From Acanthosepion esculentum (lineage: Eukaryota > Mollusca > Cephalopoda > Sepiida > Sepiidae), in the NCBI GenBank assembly GCA_964036315.1, contig OZ038487.1, forward strand, positions 54,083,275 to 54,147,274: a stretch of DNA of 64,000 nt. The letters are read 5' to 3'. Each line of letters starts with the position of its first letter. Position 1 is the first letter of the stretch. Position numbers and translations under genes: made by a program. The notes under the pieces were generated by a model, which was given only the letters and a program-made list of their open reading frames with translations, was not told the DNA's origin and did no database searches. Positions 23,228-33,714 of this stretch are shown here, in pieces.

Positions 23228-24357
23228 GACCCCAATCAGGCTTGTCCCCACCATGGTCATGACATTTGTGGGTAGTACACACTGTCCCTGAATATGATTA
23301 CCTTACATTCTCTGAGACTTCTCTGGAAAGAGTGAAGAATCTTTAATTATTTATTTTTAATGTACAACTGCCAAAAAATGTCTTTAAGTAATTCATGAAA
23401 CTCTCTCCATGTTAAATCACAGATCAAACTGGGAGAAAAAAAAGGAAGTTATCAGGAATGAATTTAACCTAATCATCTTACTTAGGTATTTAGTTGAGAA
23501 TAGATATCTAAAAGATTTTTTAGCTGAAATTTCTGATACCACGTCAGACTTATTTCCTCTTTGACATACACTTTAGAAGAATGGAAATTGGATGAAAAGT
23601 ATGTAACTGAGCCTTAAATGGTATGATCATCTCCAGCATTCATTAATCCTATATTAAGATCCAATCAAAGACATAGACTCTTCACTTTCCTCCCATTTCC
23701 TGTTTCTGAGAGACAGCAGACAAGATAATGTATGGGTATCAGGAAGGTGACATCATAAGATCCAACCTAAGATGATCCATTACTTTTTCTGCTAATACTA
23801 ACTATGTTATCTGATGTTGGGAATAAATAGCCTTTTTCTGGATCATCTTTGAATCATCGGAGATGCAAAGTTTGAAATAGAATGCTTAAGTGCTCCAAAG
23901 CAAATAACAAAAACAGAAATAGAAGCATCAAAAAGCAAAGACCCATTTGTGATAGATTCAAGATATGATATATGACAAAATTTTATAATATATTTTTGCA
24001 GTTTGTTCACCTCTTAAGGTGTCAAGAATCATTTAGATAAAGTGCCATTACTTGTACAAAAATGCTCTTTTCCCTCGCATAAAAGGTTTATCAATTCTTT
24101 CAGTTCAGTGATTGAGAATATCATTATAATCTAATGCATCATAGCAAATAAAAATGATGTGAACAACTTGATCAATAATTTATTAGCTTTTAAAGGAAAT
24201 TTATGAAATAAATCAGCCATTGAGAGAAAGTGAACATGTTTATTGGTTTATTTCCATTCTGATCCAACTATTTTATACTTTCGATTTTTTTCTTCCCATT
24301 GTTTTTCGTTTTGACTAACACAAAATATTTTGGCTTTACAAACTTTTTTGAAAACTT
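23228..24357. other. no recognisable feature
   Basis: About 1.1 kb of AT-rich sequence, one of the few long stretches without a visible repeat. No coding signature. Confidence 0.55.
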
Positions 24358-24800
24358 CAAGTTTCAAAGCAATACAAATATATTTTTAAAGCAGAATCTT
24401 TAGTTAATAATTTAGCCTCGGTGCAAATTGAAAAAGAATGTTTAAAGTGTATTTGTTGGAGCTGTTTTAAGTTTGAAAACATTAATACAAAGATCTTTTA
24501 AAAACTGATTCTTTAATTAGTAATTTACCTTTTGTGCAAATTGAAAATGAATGTTTAAAATGTATTTGTTTGGGATGCTTTAAGTTTCAAAACATTAATT
24601 CAAATATCTTTTTAAAACTGATTCTTTAATTTGTAATTTAACTTCTGTGCCAAAGGAAAATGAATTTTTAAAGTGTATTTGTTTGAGATGCTTTAGTTTC
24701 AAACATTAATGCAAATATCTTTTTAAAATTGATTCTTTAATTAGTAATTTAGTTATGTGCAAATTGAAAATGAATATTTAAATTGTATTTGTTTGAAGTT
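24358..24800. repeat. tandem repeat, about 112-bp unit, four copies
   Basis: The landmark CTGATTCTTTAATT-type word recurs near 24391, 24506, 24618 and 24729 (spacings about 115, 112, 111). Each unit also holds TGCAAATTGAAAATGAATG and AGTGTATTTGTTTG. Copies differ at perhaps 15-20 % of sites, so this array is older than the 158-bp satellite next to it. Confidence 0.85.
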
Positions 24801-24965
24801 GATAAATCAGTAAATTATGTATGAAAGGCTGTTAGGCTATTAATGGTTTTCCAAAATTAAATAATGACAATTTGTTTATTATTTAGTTCTCTGAATTTCA
24901 GTAAAATTATTAAATGTTATGAAATGTAAATTTATTGAATTTTTTTGTAAACCATGTTTCTTCAG

Positions 24966-25145
24966 GGTGTACACAATTATGGCCCTTCCGTTTCTTTATC
25001 ATCTGTGAATTTACCTTACCTCCATGAAAAAGAAACTAGCGGAGTCTTATGTTTTTCTCTCCAGTTTCTGAATTTAGTGTCACGCTTCTCAAATGGTCGA
25101 CACCCAAATCTAGAGAGTCCAGACTTATCCTGCTGTGACTATTAA
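24966..25145 (+). CDS. candidate terminal exon, unidentified
   Basis: A 59-residue open stretch follows a good 3' splice site: a pyrimidine-rich run and TTTCTTCAG ending at 24965. Reading GGT GTA CAC it runs to TAA at 25143-25145 with a mixed amino-acid composition (Pro, His, Cys, Asp, Gly present) and higher GC than its surroundings, unlike the compositional frames elsewhere. No domain is recognised and no upstream exon was found, so it may be chance. It sits between two tandem arrays. Confidence 0.22.
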   Translation, partial: GVHNYGPSVSLSSVNLPYLHEKETSGVLCFSLQFLNLVSRFSNGRHPNLESPDLSCCDY

Positions 25146-25149
25146 ATAT

Positions 25150-27310
25150 TACAAAGTCTTAATGTAATGAAAGTTCAGTGCTACAAATGTTTACATTAAT
25201 GTTATAAAATTTTAATATAAATTACAAGTGGGCATTAAAAAGTTCTTAGCCTGAGCAGGAAGCCCTACCAAAATTGTATTTTAGGTTTAATGTTATGAAA
25301 GTTCCAAATGCTATAAAAATTTAATTGTTATGAAATTTTAATGCTGTGAAAGTTTAATGTTATAAAATTTTAATATAAATTACAAGTGGGCATTAAAAAG
25401 TTCTTAGCCTGAGCAGGAAGCCCCTACCAAAATTATATTTTAGGTTTAATGTTGTGAAGGTTTCAAATGCTGTGAAGGTTTCAAATGCTATAAAAATTTA
25501 ATTGTTATGAAATTTTAATGCTGTGAAAGTTTAATGTTATAAAATTTTAATATAAATTACAAGTGGGCATTAAAAAGTTCTTAGCCTGAGCAGGAAGCCC
25601 TACCAAAATAAAATTTTAGGTTTAATGTTGTGAAAGTTTCAAATGCTATAAAAATTTAATTGTTATGAAATTTTAATGCTGTGAAAGTTTAATGTTATAA
25701 AATTTTAATATAAATTACAAGTGGGCATTAAAAAGTTCTTAGCCTGAGCAGGAAGCCCTACCAAAATTATATTTTAGGTTTAATGTTGTGAAAGTTCCAA
25801 ATTCTATAAAAATTTAATTGTTATGAAATTTTAATGCTGTGAAAGTTTAATGTTATAAAATTTTAATATAAATTACAAGTGGGCATTAAAAAGTTCTTAG
25901 CCTGAGCAGGAAGCCCTACCAAAATTATATTTTAGGTTTAATGTTGTGAAAGTTCCAAATGCTATAAAAATTTAATTGTTATGAAATTTTAATGCTGTGA
26001 AAGTTTAATGTTATAAAATTTTAATATAAATTACAAGTGGGCATTAAAAAGTTCTTAGCCTGAGCAGGAAGCCCTACCAAAATTATATTTTAGGTTTAAT
26101 GTTGTGAAAGTTCCAAATGCTATAAAAATTTAATTGTTATGAAATTTTAATGCTGTGAAAGTTTAATGTTATAAAATTTTAATATAAATTACAAGTGGGC
26201 ATTAAAAAGTTCTTAGCCTGAGCAGGAAGCCCCTACCAAAATTATATTTTAGGTTTAATGTTGTGAAGGTTTCAAATGCTGTGAAGGTTTCAAATGCTAT
26301 AAAAATTTAATTGTTATGAAATTTTAATGCTGTGAAAGTTTAATGTTATAAAATTTTAATATAAATTACAAGTGGGCATTAAAAAATTCTTAGTCTGAGC
26401 AGGAAGCCCTACCAAAATTATATTTTAGGTTTAATGTTGTGAAAGTTTCAAATGCTATAAAAATTTAATTGTTATGAAATTTTAATGCTGTGAAAGTTTA
26501 ATGTTATAAAATTTTAATATAAATTACAAGTGGGCATTAAAAAGTTCTTAGCCTGAGCAGGAAGCCCTACCAAAATTATATTTTAGGTTTAATGTTGTGA
26601 AAGTTTCAAATGCTATAAAAATTTAATTGTTATGAAATTTTAATGCTGTGAAAGTTTAATGTTATAAAATTTTAATATAAATTACAAGTGGGCATTAAAA
26701 AGTTCTTAGCCTGAGCAGGAAGCCCTACCAAAATTATATTTTAGGTTTAATGTTGTGAAAGTTTCAAATGCTATAAAAATTTAATTGTTATGAAATTTTA
26801 ATGCTGTGAAAGTTTAATGTTATAAAATTTTAATATAAATTACAAGTGGGCATTAAAAAGTTCTTAGCCTGAGCAGGAAGCCCTACCAAAATTATATTTT
26901 AGGTTTAATGTTGTGAAAGTTTCAAATGCTATAAAAATTTAATTGTTATGAAATTTTAATTCTGTGAAAGTTTAATGTTATAAAATCTTAATATAAATTA
27001 CAAGTGGGCATTAAAAAGTTCTTAGCCTGAGCAGGAAGCCCTACCAAAATTATATTTTAGGTTTAATGTTGTGAAGGTTTCAAATGCTGTAAAAATTTAA
27101 TTGTTATGAAATTTTAATGCTGTGAAAGTTTAATGTTATAAAATTGTAATATAAATTACAAGTGGGCATTAAAAAATTCTTAGTCTGAGCAGGAAGCCCT
27201 ACCAAAATTATATTTTAGGTTTAATGTTGTGAAAGTTTCAAATGCTATAAAAATTTAATTGTTATGAAATTTTAATGCTGTGAAAGTTTAATGTTATAAA
27301 ATTTTAATGC
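25150..27310. repeat. 158-bp satellite array with higher-order structure
   Basis: The landmark GTGGGCATTAAAAA occurs 13 times: 25228, 25386, 25563, 25721, 25879, 26037, 26195, 26372, 26530, 26688, 26846, 27004 and 27162. Spacing is 158 bp except two 177-bp units (25386 and 26195), each with one extra 19-bp subunit. Each unit has a unique part of about 60 bp (with CTTAGCCTGAGCAGGAAGCC) and five or six 15-18-bp subunits of the TTAATGTTATGAAAGT type. Units are well over 95 % alike by eye. Confidence 0.95.
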
Positions 27311-27540
27311 TATGACATGTTATTGTTGTGAATGTTTAATGTGATAAAATGTTAATGTTATGAAACATTAATGCAATGAAGGTTTAACAAATTTTTAATA
27401 CTATGAAATTTTCAGTTACAAAATTTTAATGTTATGATTGTTTTAGCGCTATGAAATTTTAATGTGATTGTTATAAAAGTTAAATATTATGAATGTTATG
27501 AAAGTTTGATATGAAAATTAGATATTTTTAAATTTTTCAA
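27311..27540. repeat. decayed monomers flanking the satellite
   Basis: The 60-bp unique part is absent; only variants of the 15-18-bp subunit (TTAATGTTATGAAA, TTAATACTATGAAA, TTAGCGCTATGAAA) remain in a degraded row. It looks like the ancestral simple tandem from which the 158-bp unit was built. Confidence 0.8.
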
Positions 27541-27675
27541 TTTAAATTACAGAAAAGTTCATGACCCAACTGAGTACAGATTAAAAATAGATTATAATGT
27601 CATTTGGTCAGATTTTGGGAAGTGGGTCAGACCAAAGCTTTTCAACAGCCCCACATAAGGTGATGATTATTAAGT

Positions 27676-27896
27676 GTTATTTACACTATTTACATTATTC
27701 CGACTGTTCTCCTCATCTTTATTGCCATATTCATGATGTTTCGGCCATTATACGCTCTTACCTTCTTCAGGTGATATTTGGAATTTCAAAATTCAATATA
27801 TATCATATGTAGAAGGTCAGAGCATACAACAGCCCAAATGTTGTGAATATGGTAATAAAGATGAGGACAACAGTCTGAAGAATGTAAATAATGTAA
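27676..27896. mobile_element. palindromic element, family P2 arms without a body
   Basis: The left arm (27676-27780) and right arm (27812-27896) are inverted relatives: GTAAATAATGTAA, ATGAGGACAACAG, GAATATGGTAATAAAGATG on the right answer the left. On the minus strand the left arm reads CACCTGAAGAAGGTAAGAGC and GGCCGAAACATCATGAATAT, the family P2 tail. Compare 19954-20310, where a tRNA-like body separates the arms. Confidence 0.65.
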
Positions 27897-28189
27897 TTAG
27901 TTACAATATCTCATCTCGGAAATTTTGACAGATATTAATTTTTAGTTTTTTACATTATATCAACCTTTTTCTAGTGATTTAATGTTGCATTAAATGATGT
28001 AATCTAACTCGCTGCTCAGTCATAATGGTCAACCAGACTAGCCTCATTAACACTTACCCAACACTGCTATAGAGGTTACATTTTATGAAAGACCACTGAG
28101 TAGTTTTTTCTTATTCTTTTTATGAAAACTGAATATAAGAATTTTTTGGGGATAATAATGATTTATTGATATATCTCCTACTAATTAAC

Positions 28190-28320
28190 CCATGTCTGAT
28201 GGGGGAGAAGAGATGGATTCATTCATACCTTCCCCAATGTTATTTGTGCATATCTGAATATAACGAACCTGACTGGAATTCGAGCTCAACTCATTAATCT
28301 AGTAAGTCATTGTATTTCGA
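28190..28320 (-). mobile_element. SINE family A fragment
   Basis: Contains AACCCATGTCTGATGGGGGA, ATTCATACCTTCCCC and a box-B-like GACTGGAATTCGAGCTC, the same order as 59610-59800. The tRNA-like head is degraded. Confidence 0.55.
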
Positions 28321-28439
28321 AAGTACAAAAAGTAACCAGAATTTTAAATGTATGGCATTAACATATGTGTGTGATGTTAGCATCATGGTTATTGATGTAA
28401 AAATTAGAATTGGTGACTCAAGATCAATTTTGCTGCCTT

Positions 28440-28690
28440 CCCTTTCACACTAATGCTCTTCGGAAAGGCAGAAAACCAATTTTTCCTTTTTGTCAGGCTA
28501 TGGATTAAATAGCAAGGTAGATTAGGCTCTCTAGGCTTGGGTGTTAACCAGTCTAAGAGAAAGTCAATTCTGAATTCTAAAGCATGGAGAAAAGGCAACA
28601 GGAAACCCCTCATTATCTTCTCAAAGAAGTCCTGGCAATTCATAGAAAAAAGAAGAAGAATCTGTAGGGAGCTACGATTATTCATGTCCA
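28440..28690 (+). mobile_element. SINE family A, 3'-extended fragment
   Basis: Matches the distal body at 42075-42320: GGCTATGGATTAAATAGCA, GAGAAAGTCAATTCTGAATT, GGCAACAGGAAACCCCTC, AAGAAGTCCTGGCAATTC. Open frames on both strands across it are chance products of the repeat. Confidence 0.55.
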
Positions 28691-29059
28691 AAAGAGATAT
28701 GTCACTAACTCTCTCTCGTGCACATACACACATGCGTGTGTAAAACTTTAGATATAGATCCTGAAATACAATCTCTTTTTTTCTTTGTATACACACACAA
28801 ACACACTTTGTATACACATACATATATACTGCACTGGAAGAAAAGTTTGGAGTGTTTTTCAGTCGTTGATATTTGAACATGTGATATCATTTCACATGTA
28901 ACTGAAATTTATAAAATATATAGAGATTCTTTCAATATGATCCATCTGTGGATTGTGCATTTTAAATGCTTTTATGTTAAAAGCAAAAATGGAAGAAAAT
29001 AGGATGCCATTTCATCATTTGATGCTCATTTATTTCTAGAAAAGAAAAAAATTGCTGTA

Positions 29060-29400
29060 AAACAATAAAAAAAGATCTCTATTTATGGAAATGGTGCCAG
29101 GGCAGTAAGTATTATTTGTAAGTGGTTTGCTAGGTTCAGAATCAGAAATTTTGACCTAGAACATTCTGGCAGGTCTCCAGCCATTGATGATGACCAAATA
29201 AAGATGCTGATTAAAAAATAATCCAGGTTCATGACATGGTGTAGCATTATATGTATGAAGTAAAGGAATTTACTCTCGATCTAGTCACAGTTAGAAATTT
29301 AAAAAAAAGAGGATTTATTATGTAGCTAGTTGGAAAGAAAAGGAAATCATTATGAATATAAAGCACCCAAGAATGTTACGAATATATATTCTTTCAAAAC
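29060..29400 (+). pseudogene. mariner transposase N-terminal fragment 1
   Basis: Translates in pieces to 'WFARFRIRNFDLE', 'SGRSPAIDDDQIKMLIK' and further words matching the helix-turn-helix region of mariner transposases (usual form WFAKFRSGNF.LEDEPRSGRP...D). Stops and frameshifts occur, and the text after about 29340 is lost. Non-functional. Confidence 0.65.
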
Positions 29401-29426
29401 TGAAAAAAAAATTATATATTGTTATC

Positions 29427-29429
<3 letters not shown>

Positions 29430-29461
<32 letters not shown>
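29430..29461. repeat. (TA)n microsatellite
   Basis: Uninterrupted TA array. Confidence 0.95.
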
Positions 29462-29465
<4 letters not shown>

Positions 29466-29690
29466 AAATAAAAACAGACCACTTTAAGGTTCCATATAAT
29501 AAATTATTTCACCACAGCCGTTTTAAAGGACAGCGGATCAGCAGACTTTATTTCCAAAGGTTGAAACGAAAAATTAAAAGAAATTTACACATTTATGACG
29601 GGCAGTAATAAGTAAATTAACGAAGTGATGGAGTGAGGGAGTGAAGGGGGGGTTGAGGGGGTAGAGAGACATGATTGAGTTAGATGTAAC

Positions 29691-29805
29691 ATATATATAT
29701 ATATATATATATATACGTGTATATGTATATATATGTGTGTGTGTGTGTGTGCGTGTGTGTGTGTGTGAAGAGAGAGAGATGGGGAGGGAAAGAGAGAGAG
29801 AGATA
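29691..29805. repeat. compound (TA)n (GT)n (GA)n microsatellite
   Basis: TA (29691-29716), GT-rich (about 29733-29766) and GA-rich (about 29767-29804) arrays in series. Confidence 0.95.
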
Positions 29806-29824
29806 TTTGAAGTCATTTCTGTAA

Positions 29825-30115
29825 TGAAAAAAGCACTGTACCAACAGCAAAAGGCTATTTGCCATTTATGGAGATGGTACCATAGCTGTAATTGCTTTTC
29901 ATTAGTGGTTTTCTAGGTAAGGTGAGAAACAGAAATTTTGATCTGGAAGACCTAGAACATTTTGGCAGGTCTCGAGCCATTGATGACGACCAAATAAAGA
30001 TGCTGATTAAAAAATAATCCAGGTTACATGACATGGTGTAACATTATGTGTATGAAGTAAAGGAAGATCAGTTTAGGAATTTACTCTGGATTTAGTCACA
30101 GTTAGAAATGAGAAA
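29825..30115 (+). pseudogene. mariner transposase N-terminal fragment 2
   Basis: A second copy of the helix-turn-helix region, about 90 % like fragment 1 at the DNA level over ATTGATGA.GACCAAATAAAG and the following ATGCTGATTAAAAAATAATC. Frameshifted. Ends at a (TA)n array. Confidence 0.6.
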
Positions 30116-30116
30116 A

Positions 30117-30118
<2 letters not shown>

Positions 30119-30184
<66 letters not shown>
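30119..30184. repeat. (TA)n microsatellite
   Basis: Uninterrupted TA array truncating mariner fragment 2. Confidence 0.97.
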
Positions 30185-30187
<3 letters not shown>

Positions 30188-30364
30188 TAATAAAAGTAAG
30201 AGGTTTGTCACTTAGCTGATTGATATTACCTTCAGCATCCCGATTCCAGAGTTTCAAAGACATACTTTCTGTTAATCACTCCGTCCACTCATCAGGTATT
30301 ATCAGCAATTGACTTCTTGATTTCTCTTTTTTATATGCACTTTTCATTGGTGCAAGATTTTTAT

Positions 30365-30700
30365 ATTAATGTTCACCTAATACAAGGCCGAAGAAGTACT
30401 CAATTAGAGGGTTACTGTATGGTGTTGTATGAGTGTAAGAAAGGGCAAGAGGTGAAATTCATGGGGATATGCAGGGAATATTAAACTTAGATTTGAAGAG
30501 GTCAAGATTGTAATGATTGGAAAAACATCCTGCTTTAAGTCTGTTTCACAAAGCTGCAGTTCTTGTGAAGAATTCATTTCTTACCATTGGAATATGAAGA
30601 GAATGGTGAGTCCCAGTTGTAAAAGTCAAGAGTACTGTAGCTTGTCAGAAAAGATACGATGAAAATAGCAAAAGAAAGTTCACGAGAGGTTCACAAGATT
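30365..30700 (-). mobile_element. LINE family 2, 3' end
   Basis: Minus-strand translation gives 'NEFFTRTAALWNRLKAGCFS', 'NHYNLDLFKSKFN' and '...FFGLVLGEH', the usual end of CR1/Jockey-type LINE ORF2 proteins. The same ending is found at 57165-57400 and 57605-57800. Frameshifts present. Confidence 0.7.
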
Positions 30701-30779
30701 TTGTCTGTATGAAAGGGGTTGTAGGGTGGGAATTAATTCAACACTCACAAAGTCATAGACACTTTTAAACTCTTTCAAG

Positions 30780-31155
30780 ACAGGCAAGTGAGGATGCTGT
30801 TCAGTGGTCTGCTGGGTTTAGAAGTGGAAATTTTGATCTAGAAGGTGAAGAACATTCTGACAGGACTGCAGTCATTGATGATGACAAAATCAAAACACTG
30901 ACTAAAAATGATCCAGGTTATGTGACATGGGGCATTGTAGAGATACACTTGCATACACATTATAAGGTATTTAAAAACACTTGGATATGTGAATCAATAC
31001 AATGTTTGGGTGCCTTACAATTTAATGGAAATAAATTTAATAGACTGCATTTCCAGCTGCAATTCTTTGCACAGTTGCAACAAAGACAATGCATTTTTAC
31101 AAAAGAATGTTCACAAACAATTAAAAATGGATTGCTTATAACAATTTGGAATTAA
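30780..31155 (+). pseudogene. mariner transposase, N-terminal half, split by an RTE
   Basis: Encodes 'WSAGFRSGNFDLEGEEHSDR' (helix-turn-helix region) and further on, in another frame, 'WVPYNLMEINLIDCISSCNS', matching the mariner WVPHEL...DRISIC.SLL region. The following text breaks off at about 31155, where a minus-strand RTE fragment begins; the transposase resumes at 31397. Non-functional through stops and frameshifts as well as the insertion. Confidence 0.75.
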
Positions 31156-31159
31156 AAAG

Positions 31160-31396
31160 TAACTCTTAATAAATTTTGTCTTTTTGCTGTCTCACCTAAT
31201 CCCTGTCCTACCAACCATTTACACAAGCTCATTAGGTAGGTTTTGTACTGTTTTCCTCTGTCCCTGTTGCCTTCAATATGTCTTGTGAGTGTCAAATTTT
31301 CTAAGCCCTCTTTCCTCATTATGTGACCTATAAATTTCAGATGTCTCTTTCTGATATAGTTTCTGATGTTAAGTATGTGTCCTTTTTGTTTCCATT
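31160..31396 (-). mobile_element. RTE-type LINE 3' fragment inserted in mariner
   Basis: Minus-strand copy with CAAGCTCATTAGGTAGG, TTCCTCATTATGTGACC and CCTTTTTGTTTCCATTC as in the other copies. It lies exactly between the two mariner halves, so it is younger than the mariner copy. Confidence 0.75.
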
Positions 31397-31843
31397 CAAA
31401 AGCCAGTCTGCCTTAGAAGAAAGTGATGCTGTGTTTCTGGGAGGGTAGGATATAGATGAAAATTGTGTATTATGAACTTGTTTTGCAAAGTCAGATGGTG
31501 AAATTCAGGCAAGTACTGTTTCCAGTGTGACCAGTTATGTCTGGAATTGGCCAATATGACAACTCCAGAGATCTTCTCTTTGCAGACCCAGCAGAAATTT
31601 GTTCAGCTTGGCAGAAATGTCTATTAAATCTGTCATACTTACCTAAACTTGCACTTTTAGATTATCACTTAATTTAATCCTTACAAAATATTCTTGATGT
31701 AAAGAATTTTAGTTATCTAGAAGCATGTAAAAGCAACTAAAAACTACAGAAAGCTTCTAAGTTCTGTGAGGACAGAATCATGAAGCAGCCTCAAAGATGA
31801 GAAAAAAGTAGTGGAACAAAACATCATATATGTGGTTCAATAA
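31397..31843 (+). pseudogene. mariner transposase, C-terminal half
   Basis: Pieces match the mariner catalytic and C-terminal region: 'KKVMLCFWEG', 'YYELV', 'LSYLPKLALLDYHLI' (equivalent to the SPDLAPSDYHLF segment that holds the third catalytic residue), 'SLQNILDVKNF', 'YLEACKSN' and 'FCEDRIMKQPQR'. The Asp of the last triad position is kept in 'LLDYHL'. The second catalytic segment is not readable. Frameshifts and stops make it inactive. Confidence 0.8.
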
Positions 31844-31926
31844 ATCTATGTACAAATATCTAAATATTTTCATTTAAATTCATAAATTCAAGCTACAAAC
31901 CTTTGGTTTATCCCAGTCTGTGTGTG

Positions 31927-31930
<4 letters not shown>

Positions 31931-31973
<43 letters not shown>

Positions 31974-32000
31974 TGGATAAACATATTGTTTTTTTAAATG

Positions 32001-32040
<40 letters not shown>
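31931..32040. repeat. two (TA)n microsatellites
   Basis: TA arrays at about 31931-31966 and 32006-32040 separated by a short 'CACATATTGGATAAACATATTG' type spacer; that spacer is flanked symmetrically. Confidence 0.93.
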
Positions 32041-32042
<2 letters not shown>

Positions 32043-33239
32043 TTTCCATCAAATACTTCTACATAAATGTATAGAAAACTTATGGCTTAATTCATTGATT
32101 GATTTTCATCTCTCTTAGAACTTTTCAGTTGATTTTTATTATATTGATTTTTTGTCATTGATTTGTAAGGAATAGAAGGGCAAATTTTTACCCATCTTTC
32201 TTTTTTCAAACAAACTCTTTTTTTACTTTCATTTACTATCAAAACTGATAAAAATGTTTTTTTTCATCCTTTGTAAGAAAAATTCATCCATCTTCAATTT
32301 GATCCATTGAAACTTTTTTTTTATCCTTTTTCATTTTTTCTATAAGTTTTTTTTTTTCATTGAATTCAAGAAAATGCAGTGAATATTTAGAGTGGACCAA
32401 TTTTTTTTTTTGTCTGAAAAAATACTCATGAGGAGCCATCTTTCTTTTTTGTTCTCTATTTCTCATGAAGGTGACTTGAGTACAAGAGTTAGGAACCTTT
32501 TCAGAGTTTTGTGTGGGCAAGAATAGATTATAATCAACACTTTCTAGCAGTTTTTTTTATTCATGAGCAGTGAAAAATAAAATTTAAAAAATATTTGTTC
32601 TGTGTCTTCTTTTTATTGGCTATTTTTTTCTTTCAATTTTTTTCCTTACTTCTTCATTTTTGCATACAAACTTCTACAGAAACAAACAAACAAATATATT
32701 TAATGCTTTACACTCAAGAATGACCCAAAGTCAGATGCATAGATTTTATTCAAGCACAAAAAATGAAATAAATGAACTGTCATAAAAAATAATATTCATA
32801 AGGATTTCGGAAGAAAGAAAAAAAAATGTTAAACTAAATCCTATTTTTTTATATTCAACATCACCTTGATTCAGCTCTCTTTACTACAAAATATGTCATT
32901 AAATTTTTCATCAAACAATAAGACTATTGATGCTTTTCTTGTATGACTTAGCAAAAAAGTAATATACTTTTTTTTAATAAAAGTGCATTGGAACTCAAAG
33001 ATATTCAGCAAATTGAATTATTAAAAGAAGAGGGGCTAAGAAAAAAAACTGATAATGTCATAGAAAGAAATACTTATTAGAATCTATATTTCTATTTTTT
33101 GTTCAAATTAAAATGCTAAAGATTTATGAAAGAGTTTACCGATAATATCATAAAAGAACAACATTATTTAAGTAATTTTTTTTAGCTACCTTGAACTTAT
33201 GATGTATGAAAAACTTTCTCTTGTTTATGATTCTGTAAT
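32041..33239. other. no recognisable feature
   Basis: AT-rich, with T-runs. A 78-codon Lys-rich minus-strand open frame (32284-32520) has plausible composition but no motif, no splice context examined gave support, and its opposite strand is a T-rich tract, so it is not called. Confidence 0.5.
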
Positions 33240-33530
33240 TTCTTTCTGTATCCCTTCAGGATGTTGGCAATTATGGTTCTCCACAGCTTCTTGTCTTTTG
33301 TTTTTCTCAGCTGTGTTTGTTCCTTGTCATTTCATTCTGGAATTTTTAGCACTTATTCTGTTTTTTCCAACTTGTTTAATAGTTTAATCGTTGATTTCTT
33401 CTGTTTCTATTGCCTTTGGTATGTCCTGTGTGTGTTAAATTCTCCAAGCCTTCTTTCGTTGACATTTTGTTTTTAAAATTTCAGTTGCCTTTTTCTGATT
33501 GGTATCAACAGTTTTCTTACCTAAATATTA
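33240..33530 (-). mobile_element. RTE-type LINE 3' fragment
   Basis: Starts at its 3' end with TATCCCTTCAGGATGTTGGC, then CTCCACAGCTTCTTGTC and GTTAAATTCTCCAAGCC, the standard order of the family on the minus strand. Confidence 0.65.
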
Positions 33531-33714
33531 AATAAATACAATTCTATTCATCATTAAATAATTTTGACCTCTATGTCATGAGAAGAATAATGAGAATTTA
33601 TCACACAGAAAAGTGTCATAGTCATAAAAAGTATAGATTTATATATATTATTATTACTTATTACTATAAGTGTTATATTTAGTGGACACATGTTTGAGTA
33701 GACATTATTTTTTT

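Noticed and set aside
25150..27310. Regularly spaced repeats that might be taken for a CRISPR array
   Set aside because: The whole 158-bp unit is repeated with no unique spacers, and the context is eukaryotic.
27676..27896. Hammerhead ribozyme in the P2 arms (CTGAAGA ... CGAAAC)
   Set aside because: The base after the expected stem III is G or the stem is absent in the copies seen, and the stem II junction has an extra A, so the core does not fit well enough to call.
28404..28880. 158-codon minus-strand frame
   Set aside because: Runs through a SINE family A fragment and a CA-type simple stretch; no domain.
32284..32520. 78-codon Lys-rich minus-strand frame
   Set aside because: Composition follows from poly-T runs on the plus strand; no recognisable domain.
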